From Haladaptatus sp. DYF46 (GTDB taxonomy: Archaea; Halobacteriota; Halobacteria; Halobacteriales; Haladaptataceae): a stretch of DNA of 64,000 bases. A program made the translations under genes and the position numbers. Below are positions 52,235 through 60,278 of the stretch, in pieces. Location of the stretch: contig NZ_JAJFAY010000007.1 in the NCBI RefSeq assembly GCF_021083305.1, positions 1 through 64,000 on the forward strand, in the 5' to 3' direction. The notes under the pieces were generated by a model that saw only the letters and a list, made by a program, of their open reading frames with translations, was not told where the DNA came from and did no database searches. Within the stretch, counting starts at the first letter, position 1, and the number at the start of each line of letters is the position of its first letter.

Positions 52235-53110
52235 ATGAAATACTGTGTGGTCTGTGACTGGTCGATAAGTACCGATGAGGGATATTCCAAGACCGAGTGT
52301 AGCGATCGTGCCATCGATCATTATCTCACCACTGGGCACGAGATCGATTCAGATAGTCGCTCTCTGCCGACGCAGAACGCGACTCCCTCTCAGACTCCCT
52401 CACCACAATTGACGATCGATGGATGCGATGGGTTGCAAGATCGAACCGGCTATGACCCCATGACGGAGACATATCACACCCAACACGACTGGACGGGCAC
52501 TGACTCACTCGGTGTCACCATCCGCAAAGCCGTTGCGGCACTCACTGGCAAGGAGCCCTCCGACAGGAGCGCCTTGTCCAGCACTCTTGACCCGAACGCA
52601 CTCAACGCACTGTTTCACCCCGCCAGAACTGACAATTCTCGTCCTGCTGGGCGCGTCTCATTCACTCTCGATAGCCACGAGGTGACCGTTCATGCGGACG
52701 GAGATATTAGCATTTCTCCACCCGGAAACCGCACCATGGACGCCAGCAGGACGACGCTAAGCGAGGGAGGCGAAATGGCCTACAAGACGAGGGATAACCC
52801 TGAAACTGACACGCATCAGGCACAATACGACTGGGCTACGTCGGACTCACTCAGCACCACCGTCGTCTCGACGATTGCAACGGTCGCTGGCAAGGAACCG
52901 ACGGAACTCAAACCACTCTTTGACCAGCTTGACCGGGATGCCCTCGATGCGTTGTTCCAACCAACGGACGACGCGCTTCGAGTCGGCGGACAGGTCGCAT
53001 TCATCCTCGATGACTATCAGGTAACTGTTCACGCAAACGGCAAAATCGTCAGTCAGGACGCGAACGAGACGTCCTCCCTCCTTACAATAGAGGACTCAAA
53101 TGGGAAGTGA
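52235..53110 (+). CDS. C2H2-like finger fused to two HalOD1 domains
   Basis: The 291-residue protein starts with a finger: C4, C7, H29 and H35 (C-x2-C-x21-H-x5-H; MKYCVVCDWSIS, AIDHYLTTGHEID). After a linker come two HalOD1 domains, about residues 90-160 (VTIRKAVAALTGKEPSDRSA, LDPNALNALFHP) and 205-280 (TVVSTIATVAGKEPTELKPL, LDRDALDALFQPTDD). The same finger spacing occurs alone in the gene at 63371-63583. The fusion indicates that finger and HalOD1 proteins act together. Tandem HalOD1 domains in one protein are unusual to me. Confidence 0.78.
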   Translation: MKYCVVCDWSISTDEGYSKTECSDRAIDHYLTTGHEIDSDSRSLPTQNATPSQTPSPQLTIDGCDGLQDRTGYDPMTETYHTQHDWTGTDSLGVTIRKAVAALTGKEPSDRSALSSTLDPNALNALFHPARTDNSRPAGRVSFTLDSHEVTVHADGDISISPPGNRTMDASRTTLSEGGEMAYKTRDNPETDTHQAQYDWATSDSLSTTVVSTIATVAGKEPTELKPLFDQLDRDALDALFQPTDDALRVGGQVAFILDDYQVTVHANGKIVSQDANETSSLLTIEDSNGK

Positions 53111-53415
53111 CTGTCAATTACGGGAAGTGCTCGACTCTGATCCAGTCACGCCACTTCGCTCCCGCAGCACTTTGTCTCTGGCACTGAAGAGAGTGACCAA
53201 GTGGTAGCTGGGTCACGTTCACGCATGTTAGATATCACATGACGATCACCAGTAATTGCATGAGCGACAGTAATTCGCTCGACGAACATAGAGAGTAGCT
53301 CCGTCAATCTTTGAGGCGCTGGTAGTGGCTGTCCGGTCAGTGTGTATACAATACTATCCGTGGGCATCTATTCCGACCTCAAAGCAAGAGCAGCAATGAA
53401 GGCAGCGTTCACCGG
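53111..53415. other. Intergenic region containing the edge of a duplicated block
   Basis: From about 53340 the sequence (TATACAATACTATCC, ATCTATTCCGACCTCAAAGC) repeats that at 38060-38130 (TATACAATACTAACC, ATCTATTCCGACTTCAAAGC). This is the left edge of the duplicated SprT/SWIM cassette. A minus-strand frame at 53146-53367 has no recognised domain. Confidence 0.5.
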
Positions 53416-53991
53416 TTATTGATTGTCACCCTCCTTACTTCGGAGTGAGCCACCACACTCTCCACACCTGTAGTTCTCGGGGTGTTTGACGACTTTCGAG
53501 CGCTGGTAGCGCGCAAGTCGCCCATTGCATTCGGTGCAGATTACCCACCAGTTCGGCGATTTGAACCGCTCGCAGTATTGCGTAGCGTCGAGAGTATCCG
53601 TCCAGCGGGTGAACGTCTCACCGTGATCCGCTTCGCCGAACTCATGGTACTGCCATGCGTGAATCAACTCGTGGCGCACCGTCGAACTGAACTGCTCCCG
53701 GCCGTGTTGCTCGAACGCGTCCCAGCTGAGCCTGATTGTGATCTCATCTGTATCAGGGTCGTACTTGGTGACGCCTGCCCGCCGTTTCGCCCGGTGGGAC
53801 ACGTCCCACCCAATCGCCTCAATCGGCAGATCGGGGAAATGCTCAGCGGCGACGTCCGCCGCGTGTGCTTGCGCTCGGTCGAGCAGGGCGCGCTCAGTCG
53901 TCGGTGTATCGTCTTCGCGTTCAGTCGAACCATCCGCGCACTCGGTCAGCGTTCGCTGGGTGACATCTGACAGCGTCGTTTGGCGTGACAT
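53416..53991 (-). CDS. SprT-like zinc protein, intact copy
   Basis: The 191-residue protein (MSRQTTLSDVTQRTLTECAD) contains the SprT fold with zinc-protease motif RHELIHAWQYHEFGEADHGE (HExxH plus a third His) and a C-terminal ribbon with CTEC and CGEC. SprT-like proteins include proteases that cut DNA-protein crosslinks. The N-terminal TLxDVxQRTLTECAD may be a short interaction motif. It is a duplicate of the dead copy at 38133-38710. The SWIM gene downstream on the plus coordinate (54013) is its upstream neighbour. Confidence 0.85.
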   Translation of the reverse strand: MSRQTTLSDVTQRTLTECADGSTEREDDTPTTERALLDRAQAHAADVAAEHFPDLPIEAIGWDVSHRAKRRAGVTKYDPDTDEITIRLSWDAFEQHGREQFSSTVRHELIHAWQYHEFGEADHGETFTRWTDTLDATQYCERFKSPNWWVICTECNGRLARYQRSKVVKHPENYRCGECGGSLRSKEGDNQ

Positions 53992-54012
53992 AAATAGGAA
54001 AAAGTGAGTGGG

Positions 54013-54300
54013 CTAGCAGCAGTCGGTGAGTGCGCCCTTACGGGTGGCTTCCGCCCCACAGTCCTCACATGTCCAGTAGTTGTGATCGACGTTGCCGTAC
54101 GTGTCGTAGCCGGTGTATGGGCCACTGATACGCTCGTCGTCCGATGGAAACGCCTCAAGCGTCCCGTCGTCCGTCGCGGTTTGGACGGCAGCCATGTGTT
54201 TGCAGAACGCACTTCGGTGAACGTGGTGCGGGCAGGTGCACGCCATCACGTCGCCGGTCACGTCGTCCAGCGTCACGACGTAGTGATGCTCAGTGAGATA
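54013..54300 (-). pseudogene. SWIM zinc-finger gene, 5'-truncated
   Basis: The frame contains EHHYVVTLDDVTGDVMACTC, PHHVHRSAFCKHMAAVQTAT and the ribbon CEDCGAEATRKGALTDCC. Homology with the copy at 40483 starts only at EHHYVV; upstream it changes to CYDYLT, so the first half of the protein was lost at about 54298. A GTG at 54276 could start a shortened protein that keeps the SWIM and ribbon parts. Confidence 0.75.
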
Positions 54301-54416
54301 GTCGTAACACTATGTAATAGTATTATCAATATAAGAGAATAAACATTGGAGTGTACCGCTAGTTCAAACGTGGCTGAATGGTTGCGAGAGTCTTCTCTGA
54401 GCAAACAGACTGCAGA

Positions 54417-54695
54417 CTATTTACTGCCGATCATTTTTCGGACAGAACTCATCATGTTAGTCGGGTTTATGCGCTTTTCCATCCGTTTTTGGTTGAAGTA
54501 GCTCGCAAATGCGAGGAGCGTCGGTGGCCACAACCCAATGAATATCCCCCGAGTTCTGTTGCCACGGATGAAGAATTGATACCAAGACAGGCCAACGGAT
54601 GCGAGAGCTGCGAGTACGATTGGATCCTGTACGGATTCACCTGCTGCTTTTTGTTCTGGCTGTTCCCTCATTTCTTCTTGACTTTCACCCATCAT
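54417..54695 (-). CDS. Small membrane protein
   Basis: The 92-residue protein starts MMGESQEEMREQPEQKAAGE. It has an acidic/Gln-rich N-terminus and two hydrophobic helices, DPIVLAALASVGLSWYQFFI and GIFIGLWPPTLLAFASYFNQ, separated by RGNRTR. No family name is known to me. Composition and start are good. It stands just downstream of the four-helix membrane protein gene in the same orientation. Confidence 0.6.
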   Translation of the reverse strand: MMGESQEEMREQPEQKAAGESVQDPIVLAALASVGLSWYQFFIRGNRTRGIFIGLWPPTLLAFASYFNQKRMEKRINPTNMMSSVRKMIGSK

Positions 54696-54776
54696 TCCGA
54701 ATATAGTGACTATCGACAGTTAGTTAACTATAGTGGCAATTGATTTCGCAATATTACTTAGATGATTTGTGAGCTA

Positions 54777-55796
54777 TTATCGTTGAGATTCACGAAGGAT
54801 AAGCGGGCCAATCGCAAGCGTTCGTTTGGCAACGGGGGCAATCCGAAGAATGTAGGAGGTAAACAAGAGGAAGGGAATGAGCGTCACCGTAAACGCCCCA
54901 CTCACAACCCATGTAATAATGGGAATTGAAAGGAATGTACCACTGAACGTTTCTGCTCCAACGAAGGTCAGCATACCACCGGAAACGATGAGCGCTGGAA
55001 TCGCTGCATACAGAATATATTGGGAGAGGTTAACGAGCGCCCACTGGAAGTACAGCGTCTTAATGTGCTCTCGAGCTGGTCCAAACATGGCTAACGCTGT
55101 CTCTAGATCATTGAAGGCCAGTTGTTGGTTTTCACTCAGTGAATCAGAAAACTCGTCTACCATTCGTTCGACTTGGTAGATCTTCCACCCATAGTTAAAA
55201 TTCAATGCCGAAAATAGAACATCAAAAGTTCCGAACTGGGACCCTTCGAGCTCGTCTTGGACTTCTTTCGCGTTTCCATGCAGACTATCGACGAACTCGG
55301 ATACTTGGCGGATTAGTTCATCATCGTCGTTCTCCCCGACCAGGCGATCGAGAACTTCTGCTCGTCGCTCAGTTTCATTCACGAGTTGCCCAAGAAATTT
55401 TGAAGGATCGGCTGGGACGACAGAGTTGAACAAGTCTTTGGTGTAGGTGCGAAAGTCCATCGCATCACTCATTCGTTTACGCTGGTCACCTAATGGCCCG
55501 TTTTCTTGTGAGAGAACAAGCTGGCTGATTGTAATGACCAACGTTGTTCCGGTGACGATGACACCGATCATCGCAGAAAAGATCGTTTCAATTGTGTCGG
55601 TGGATTTGATTTCGCTCGGGAGCGATGGATTGAGCGTGAGACTGAAGACGAGAAATGAAAGGAAGACAACAAGAGCAAGTAATCCAGTCAGAAGAAACCG
55701 GTTCATCCGAAAGAGGACCCATATTTTGAGCCGACTCTCTTCGGACCGTCCGCGCATCGTATTCGCAGTCCCAATATCGCTGTCGTTGCTACTCAT
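54777..55796 (-). CDS. Four-helix haloarchaeal membrane protein (unnamed family)
   Basis: The 339-residue paralogue of 43207-44226 has exactly the same length. It opens with SDIGTANTMRGRSEESRLKI and shares AMIGVIVTGTTLVITISQLV, SQENGPLGDQRKRMSDAMDF, GPAREHIKTLYFQWALVNLS and VAKRTLAIGPLILRESQR. Four helices flank a cytoplasmic helical domain. It starts directly after the DUF4177 stop, forming a two-gene unit. Function is unknown. Confidence 0.75.
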   Translation of the reverse strand: MSSNDSDIGTANTMRGRSEESRLKIWVLFRMNRFLLTGLLALVVFLSFLVFSLTLNPSLPSEIKSTDTIETIFSAMIGVIVTGTTLVITISQLVLSQENGPLGDQRKRMSDAMDFRTYTKDLFNSVVPADPSKFLGQLVNETERRAEVLDRLVGENDDDELIRQVSEFVDSLHGNAKEVQDELEGSQFGTFDVLFSALNFNYGWKIYQVERMVDEFSDSLSENQQLAFNDLETALAMFGPAREHIKTLYFQWALVNLSQYILYAAIPALIVSGGMLTFVGAETFSGTFLSIPIITWVVSGAFTVTLIPFLLFTSYILRIAPVAKRTLAIGPLILRESQR

Positions 55797-56003
55797 TCAT
55801 TCCTCCATATCTGCGTCCAGCGGTCGTTTTAGAACGAGGTACTTCGTGCCACCGCCCTCATACTCAATCGTATCGACGAACTCCCAACCCTCGGCGCCAA
55901 GTTCGTTGAGTTTGTCCGTTGGATCACTCGCTTCTTTCTGTGTTTCTTCACGTGGTGGTCTAAGGCTGCGGTACTCCCATTGAGTAGCGTTCTGGGCACA
56001 CAT
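55797..56003 (-). CDS. DUF4177 small protein
   Basis: The 68-residue protein (MCAQNATQWEYRSLRPPREE) has LNELGAEGWEFVDTIEYEGG then GTKYLVLKRPLDADMEE, the DUF4177 pattern also found at 44223-44447. Its stop abuts the start of the four-helix membrane protein. The tight, repeated pairing suggests the two proteins work together, perhaps with the DUF4177 domain in the cytoplasm. Confidence 0.85.
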   Translation of the reverse strand: MCAQNATQWEYRSLRPPREETQKEASDPTDKLNELGAEGWEFVDTIEYEGGGTKYLVLKRPLDADMEE

Positions 56004-56123
56004 CGGTATACTCTTCGAGTTTTTATCATATTAGCTTCATTCAGAAGTCACCATCATGAAGAAGAACGTATTCAACAGTTAGAGAAACTTTATTAAGTTA
56101 TTAGTTTATAAATTTCCCAAAAT

Positions 56124-56276
56124 TTATAGAAGAAACGACACAATTGCAAGAACAATAAAAACGATCACGAGCCATTTTGCCACCTCCATCGACAGGCCAG
56201 CAACACCTCTCGCTCCGAGGACACCGGCGATGATTGCGAGGACGAAAAACGCGATTGCGAGTTCTATGATTGCCAT
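56124..56276 (-). CDS. DUF1328 (YtjA-like) small membrane protein
   Basis: From the ATG at 56276 the 50-residue protein reads MAIIELAIAFFVLAIIAGVL then GARGVAGLSMEVAKWLVIVF and ends with a hydrophobic helix. This is the compact two-helix DUF1328 pattern with the GxxGxxG turn. Haloarchaea and many bacteria carry it without known role. The longer frame to 56318 adds residues that are not family-like. Confidence 0.82.
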   Translation of the reverse strand: MAIIELAIAFFVLAIIAGVLGARGVAGLSMEVAKWLVIVFIVLAIVSFLL

Positions 56277-56502
56277 AGATAGTATATAAGATATCCAAGT
56301 AGTTAACCACCTCGCCAAGACCGAAAACCAGCACCAATCGACAGTAGAATGTGTATCATTCCAAAGGAGAGAGTGAGGGAGTAACTCGGTGAGTCGAGAG
56401 CATAGAAGATAGATGAATACAGCAAGGATACTACGATTAGGTGTATATATTTGGGTTCTGGTAACGCAGGTTAAGCCAGTGAATAGCTTCTAGATGGATG
56501 TT

Positions 56503-57207
56503 ATGGGGGAAGATTCAGACGAGTTCAAACCAGAGGGGGAAGAGGAACGCGAGGTAAGTGAAAAAGCTGCATACGATCGCTCTGAGATGCTGTCGCTACT
56601 CCAGCAGTACTATCGTGGCGAGATGTCTCAGTCAGCGACCTTTCTTGGCCGACTCGATTTGACTGTTGATTGGGCGATTGCGGTTGTGACAGCGATTCTT
56701 GCATTATCATTTGAAAGCAGAGGGTCTTACTTGCTTCTCATTGGAATGGTTGCGCTCTCCATGTTCCTGATTTTTGACGTACGCCGGTATCGGATGTACG
56801 ATGCCTATCGGGCACGAGTCCGTCTTATCGAAGAAAACGTCCTTGCGAACGCATTCGACCCGGAAGGAGTACCACTTACGAATTGGCGCGAAGAGATCGC
56901 GAACGATCTAAAACATCCCACGTATAAAGTCTCATATATAGAAACACTAGCTCGGCGCCTCAAGCGGATTTATCTGCCATTGTTGGTACTGCTTGGTCTC
57001 GCCTGGCTCTTCCGTATCACCATCTTTGTCCCTGATGAAACATGGAACGAAACAGCAGCAATCCCTGGTATTCCTGGTGAAATTGTCGTCAGTATCGTCG
57101 GAGTTTTTTATGTAGTCTTATTTGTGCTGACGTTCTGGCCGCGTGAGCGGAAAGCGAAAGGCGAGTTCCATGGGAAAGCATCAGACACGTGGAAAGAAGC
57201 AGATTGA
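56503..57207 (+). CDS. DUF2270 membrane protein, second copy
   Basis: The 234-residue protein (MGEDSDEFKPEGEEEREVSE) shows YYRGEMSQSATFLGRLDLTV, RRYRMYDAYRARVRLIEENV, LARRLKRIYLPLLVLLGLAW and TFWPRERKAKGEF. It parallels 39416-40135 throughout. An in-frame ATG at 56494 adds three residues. In both loci an HTH-10 gene follows downstream. Confidence 0.85.
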   Translation: MGEDSDEFKPEGEEEREVSEKAAYDRSEMLSLLQQYYRGEMSQSATFLGRLDLTVDWAIAVVTAILALSFESRGSYLLLIGMVALSMFLIFDVRRYRMYDAYRARVRLIEENVLANAFDPEGVPLTNWREEIANDLKHPTYKVSYIETLARRLKRIYLPLLVLLGLAWLFRITIFVPDETWNETAAIPGIPGEIVVSIVGVFYVVLFVLTFWPRERKAKGEFHGKASDTWKEAD

Positions 57208-57441
57208 TTAATTTACATCTCTATTTCCGTTGGATCCGTCGAATCGTTAGGCACGCACTGGAACATTCGCCTTGGGTGCTTCAGTCGAAACTTCCAACAA
57301 TTGTACAGATGGGTTATCAGGCGTGTATTTGTACAATTACTGACCAGTAAAAATGATACAAACATCCGAAGAATAACAAATGAGACACACAATGAATGTT
57401 TAGAGAAAGTAGAAATGCACTGATGAGGTATTTCTATACCA

Positions 57442-58152
57442 ATGGCCGGAACGATTGTCGAAGTGACTTTTCCTGCCGAACAATTTGCGCTCGAACATAC
57501 ACTCAACACGCTTGAGACGGTGACCTTCGAAGTTGAGCAAATAGTCGCAACCAATCCGGACAGCTTGATGCCGTTCATTTGGATTACCACGACAGATCGT
57601 ACTACACTCGAAGAAGCGTTTGCTGCTGATGAGAGTGTGGCTGACTTTCAGCTGATTGCCGACTTCGAGACAGAATATTTGTATCAACTCGAATGGATCG
57701 ACCGTATTGAGCATCTCATCCGAATCCTCGTGACTGAAAAAGCGACAGTCCTTGCTGCGAGAGGGCACAAAAACGCGTGGCATTTGCGACTATTGTTTGT
57801 TGATCACGATTCAGTCACACGTACTCACGAGTACTGTCAGGAACACGGTATCGACTTTGGAATCGAGAATATTCAGGAGTTCAGCAACCAACGCGGCGAT
57901 CAATTTGGCCTAACAGCGACACAGCAAAAAGCACTCCAACTTGCTGCCGATCGTGGGTACTACTCGATTCCACGTGAAATCACGACTGAGGACCTCGCTG
58001 AAGATCTCGATGTGAGTCACCAAGCGCTCTCTGAGCGCTTGCGGCGCGGTCATGGTAATCTAGTCGATCATCTGCTTGGTACGGGTGATGAGACAGCAGA
58101 ATCCACAGAGACGGCACTCACCGAACCAGAACGGAAAACAAGTACAGACTAA
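57442..58152 (+). CDS. HTH-10 (Bat-type) regulator
   Basis: The 236-residue protein (MAGTIVEVTFPAEQFALEHT) is the duplicate of 42044-42772. It has the BAT-associated domain (LMPFIWITTTDRTTLEEAFA, LYQLEWIDRIEHLIRILVTE) and HTH-10 (LTATQQKALQLAADRGYYSI, EDLAEDLDVSHQALSERLRR), with a Ser/Thr-rich end. The relationship shows that this part of the window arose by block duplication. Confidence 0.9.
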   Translation: MAGTIVEVTFPAEQFALEHTLNTLETVTFEVEQIVATNPDSLMPFIWITTTDRTTLEEAFAADESVADFQLIADFETEYLYQLEWIDRIEHLIRILVTEKATVLAARGHKNAWHLRLLFVDHDSVTRTHEYCQEHGIDFGIENIQEFSNQRGDQFGLTATQQKALQLAADRGYYSIPREITTEDLAEDLDVSHQALSERLRRGHGNLVDHLLGTGDETAESTETALTEPERKTSTD

Positions 58153-58169
58153 CGAATACGCCGTCGAAA

Positions 58170-58313
58170 TCACGAATCATTTGCAGTAACCGGATCAAGA
58201 GAGACTGTTCTATCACCGGAGACTGTGATGTGATAGCCACAGTATTGGAAGGTCACCTTCCCGTGGCGTTCGCGACCTGCTTGAGTTGGTGCGAACAAGT
58301 TGTCGAGTGCATC
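58170..58313 (-). pseudogene. HalOD1 C-terminal remnant
   Basis: The minus strand reads DALDNLFAPTQAGRERHGKV then TFQYCGYHITVSGDRTVSLD, the last two thirds of a HalOD1 domain ending at a stop at 58170. Upstream of 58313 the frame is closed (TAA next to the Asp codon) and no helix or start remains. It lies convergent to the HTH-10 gene, exactly as the shorter remnant at 42780 does. Confidence 0.7.
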
Positions 58314-58385
58314 TTAGTAGGGAGGGCTATCATAGCGGGTCTCGTGGCCAGAACCTACAGTAGTTAGAACGTAATACGGTAGAAA

Positions 58386-59756
58386 ATGCGAGAGCTTCAT
58401 GTTCGAATATCTGATGAGTATTTCGACGATGTCATGGCTGTCCTCGATAATTACGATGTCGATTGTATCATAATAACAGGAAACGAGGATAAAACCCTTA
58501 TTTTGTGTCCACTCCCAACAGCGGCGGTCTCTCCAGTTCTCGATGACCTACGGCAAGTAGGCATTGGCGATGAATCGTACACAGTCATGACAAAGGCGGA
58601 GTTCGTTGAAACGCCAAATTTTACCGATCTTCGTCAGCAGTATTCAGCTGCTGTCCGAAAACTCGCAAAGTCCGAGTTGCACGCCAAAATCAGAGATATC
58701 CAGTGGCCATATCAGTTGTACTACCTTGGTACCATTTTGAGTGTTATCGCAGCGGCTGCCGGACTCTTACTTGATCAGCCAGCACTCATCATCGGTGCGA
58801 TGATAATCGCTCCACAGGCAAGTTCAGCTCTTGCAGCACCTGCAGGAATACTCTTGAGTGATTGGGAGTTATTCGTCGATAGTGTTAAAGAGCAAATTCT
58901 TGGTCTTGGTCTTGCAATTATCTGCGCTGCTTTATTCGGTTGGCTCGTTCGCTGGACAGGCTTTGTTCCACCCGGGTTAGTAATCACACAGGTCGAATTA
59001 GTGGGTGTCCGGCTCTCACCAACTTTCCTTTCGACAGTCGGTGCCATAATTGCGGGTATTGTCGGTGCGTTTGGCTATACAACTGAACAATCAACGGCAC
59101 TCATCGGTGTGATGATTGCTGCAGCACTGATTCCCGCAGCTGCAGCGGTTGGTCTCGCAGCTGCGTGGACGGCCCCAGTATTCGGCCTCGGTGCATTTCT
59201 CCTCTTATTAGTGAGCATTCTCGCGATCAATCTCGGTGCTTTTCTCACGTTGCTCGCAATGGGATATCAGCCTGACTGGCGAGCTGCAGACCATTCCTTT
59301 CGCGAGTCGATTCCATCCGAACAGCGATTGACTGTGTACGGCACACTGCTCTTACTCTTAGTAGCGACGCTTAGTACCGGGTATCTTACTGCAACGAATA
59401 TTGTCTTTGCCCAGTCTGTGAATCAGGAAATGGAAATGACACTCGATCAATCGGCGTACACGGATCTCTCACTCTCAAGCGTACAGACGGCGTATGGTGG
59501 GCCGAGTTGGCGAGCAGAACCAACGAACGTAACTGTGCGAGTGAGTCGAACCTCTAATCAGGAGTATCCAAATCTCACAAAGCAGTTGGAAGGGCGGATT
59601 GAGCGTCGAACAAATCAGGATATCCAAGTTACCGTCGAATTCACCGAATCACAAACAGTCGATTCTACATCATTAGCGATGAGGAAAGGAGTATTGTTGA
59701 TATTCTCGGGGTATCGTGTTGGGATTCATACAAATCGTCAAAATTTGAATCGGTAG
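58386..59756 (+). CDS. DUF389 (TIGR00341-type) membrane protein
   Basis: The 456-residue protein starts MRELHVRISDEYFDDVMAVL with a ferredoxin-like N-terminal domain. A membrane domain of about seven helices follows, with the DUF389 signature QPALIIGAMIIAPQASSALA and the later EQSTALIGVMIAAALIPAAA, VGLAAAW. The C-terminal 110 residues are soluble. The family is predicted to transport or sense a small solute, without proof. The gene is complete and alone on its strand. Confidence 0.85.
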   Translation: MRELHVRISDEYFDDVMAVLDNYDVDCIIITGNEDKTLILCPLPTAAVSPVLDDLRQVGIGDESYTVMTKAEFVETPNFTDLRQQYSAAVRKLAKSELHAKIRDIQWPYQLYYLGTILSVIAAAAGLLLDQPALIIGAMIIAPQASSALAAPAGILLSDWELFVDSVKEQILGLGLAIICAALFGWLVRWTGFVPPGLVITQVELVGVRLSPTFLSTVGAIIAGIVGAFGYTTEQSTALIGVMIAAALIPAAAAVGLAAAWTAPVFGLGAFLLLLVSILAINLGAFLTLLAMGYQPDWRAADHSFRESIPSEQRLTVYGTLLLLLVATLSTGYLTATNIVFAQSVNQEMEMTLDQSAYTDLSLSSVQTAYGGPSWRAEPTNVTVRVSRTSNQEYPNLTKQLEGRIERRTNQDIQVTVEFTESQTVDSTSLAMRKGVLLIFSGYRVGIHTNRQNLNR

Positions 59757-59882
59757 TAGAATCCGCACTAGACAAAATCAATAGAACTAGGTTTTATAGC
59801 TCCAGTATCGACTAATTTCCCTAGTTCGTTGCTAGTTTATATGTTATTAAATAGGACATGAACAAAAAGACTAAAGCAAGGA

Positions 59883-60269
59883 TCAGGTTGACAGTGTTCT
59901 ACGACTCATCCTCATATATGGCCAGCACGGGAAGTCATTCAGGCCGTCACACTCGCACTCGGCAGGTTCGGCATCGTCTTCATTATCCTCCGAAGGGAAT
60001 GCGTCGAGCGAGCCGTCATCAGTCGCGTTCTCGACGGCAGCCATGTGTTTGCAGAAGGCATTGCGGTGGACGTGGTGCGGGCACGTACAGGCCATCAGTT
60101 CGTCAGTCACGTCGTCGATGGAGACAGTGTACTGGTGCTCTGCGGGGTTGTCGTGGCTCTCGTTGGTGACTTCAACGAGTCCGGGGGCTTGGATGTCGAA
60201 GAAGAACCGTTCGGTCTGTGCGCGTTTCTGTGCCGTCTCGTCAGCGTCACGGGCTGCGGGAATGTTCAA
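59883..60269 (-). CDS. SWIM zinc-finger protein
   Basis: The 128-residue protein (MNIPAARDADETAQKRAQTE) has VEVTNESHDNPAEHQYTVSI then MACTCPHHVHRNAFCKHMAA and a CECDGLNDFPCWPY end. It is the fourth SWIM copy and is closest to 40483 in the CxC...GLNxFP tail. The frame is complete. It follows the phosphate transporter on the same strand with a 9-base gap, so cotranscription is possible. Confidence 0.82.
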   Translation of the reverse strand: MNIPAARDADETAQKRAQTERFFFDIQAPGLVEVTNESHDNPAEHQYTVSIDDVTDELMACTCPHHVHRNAFCKHMAAVENATDDGSLDAFPSEDNEDDAEPAECECDGLNDFPCWPYMRMSRRTLST

Positions 60270-60278
60270 ATTAAAGTA

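Noticed and set aside
53146..53367. Minus-strand ORF of 73 codons
   Set aside because: No recognisable domain and no partner gene; part of it falls in the duplicated intergenic sequence.
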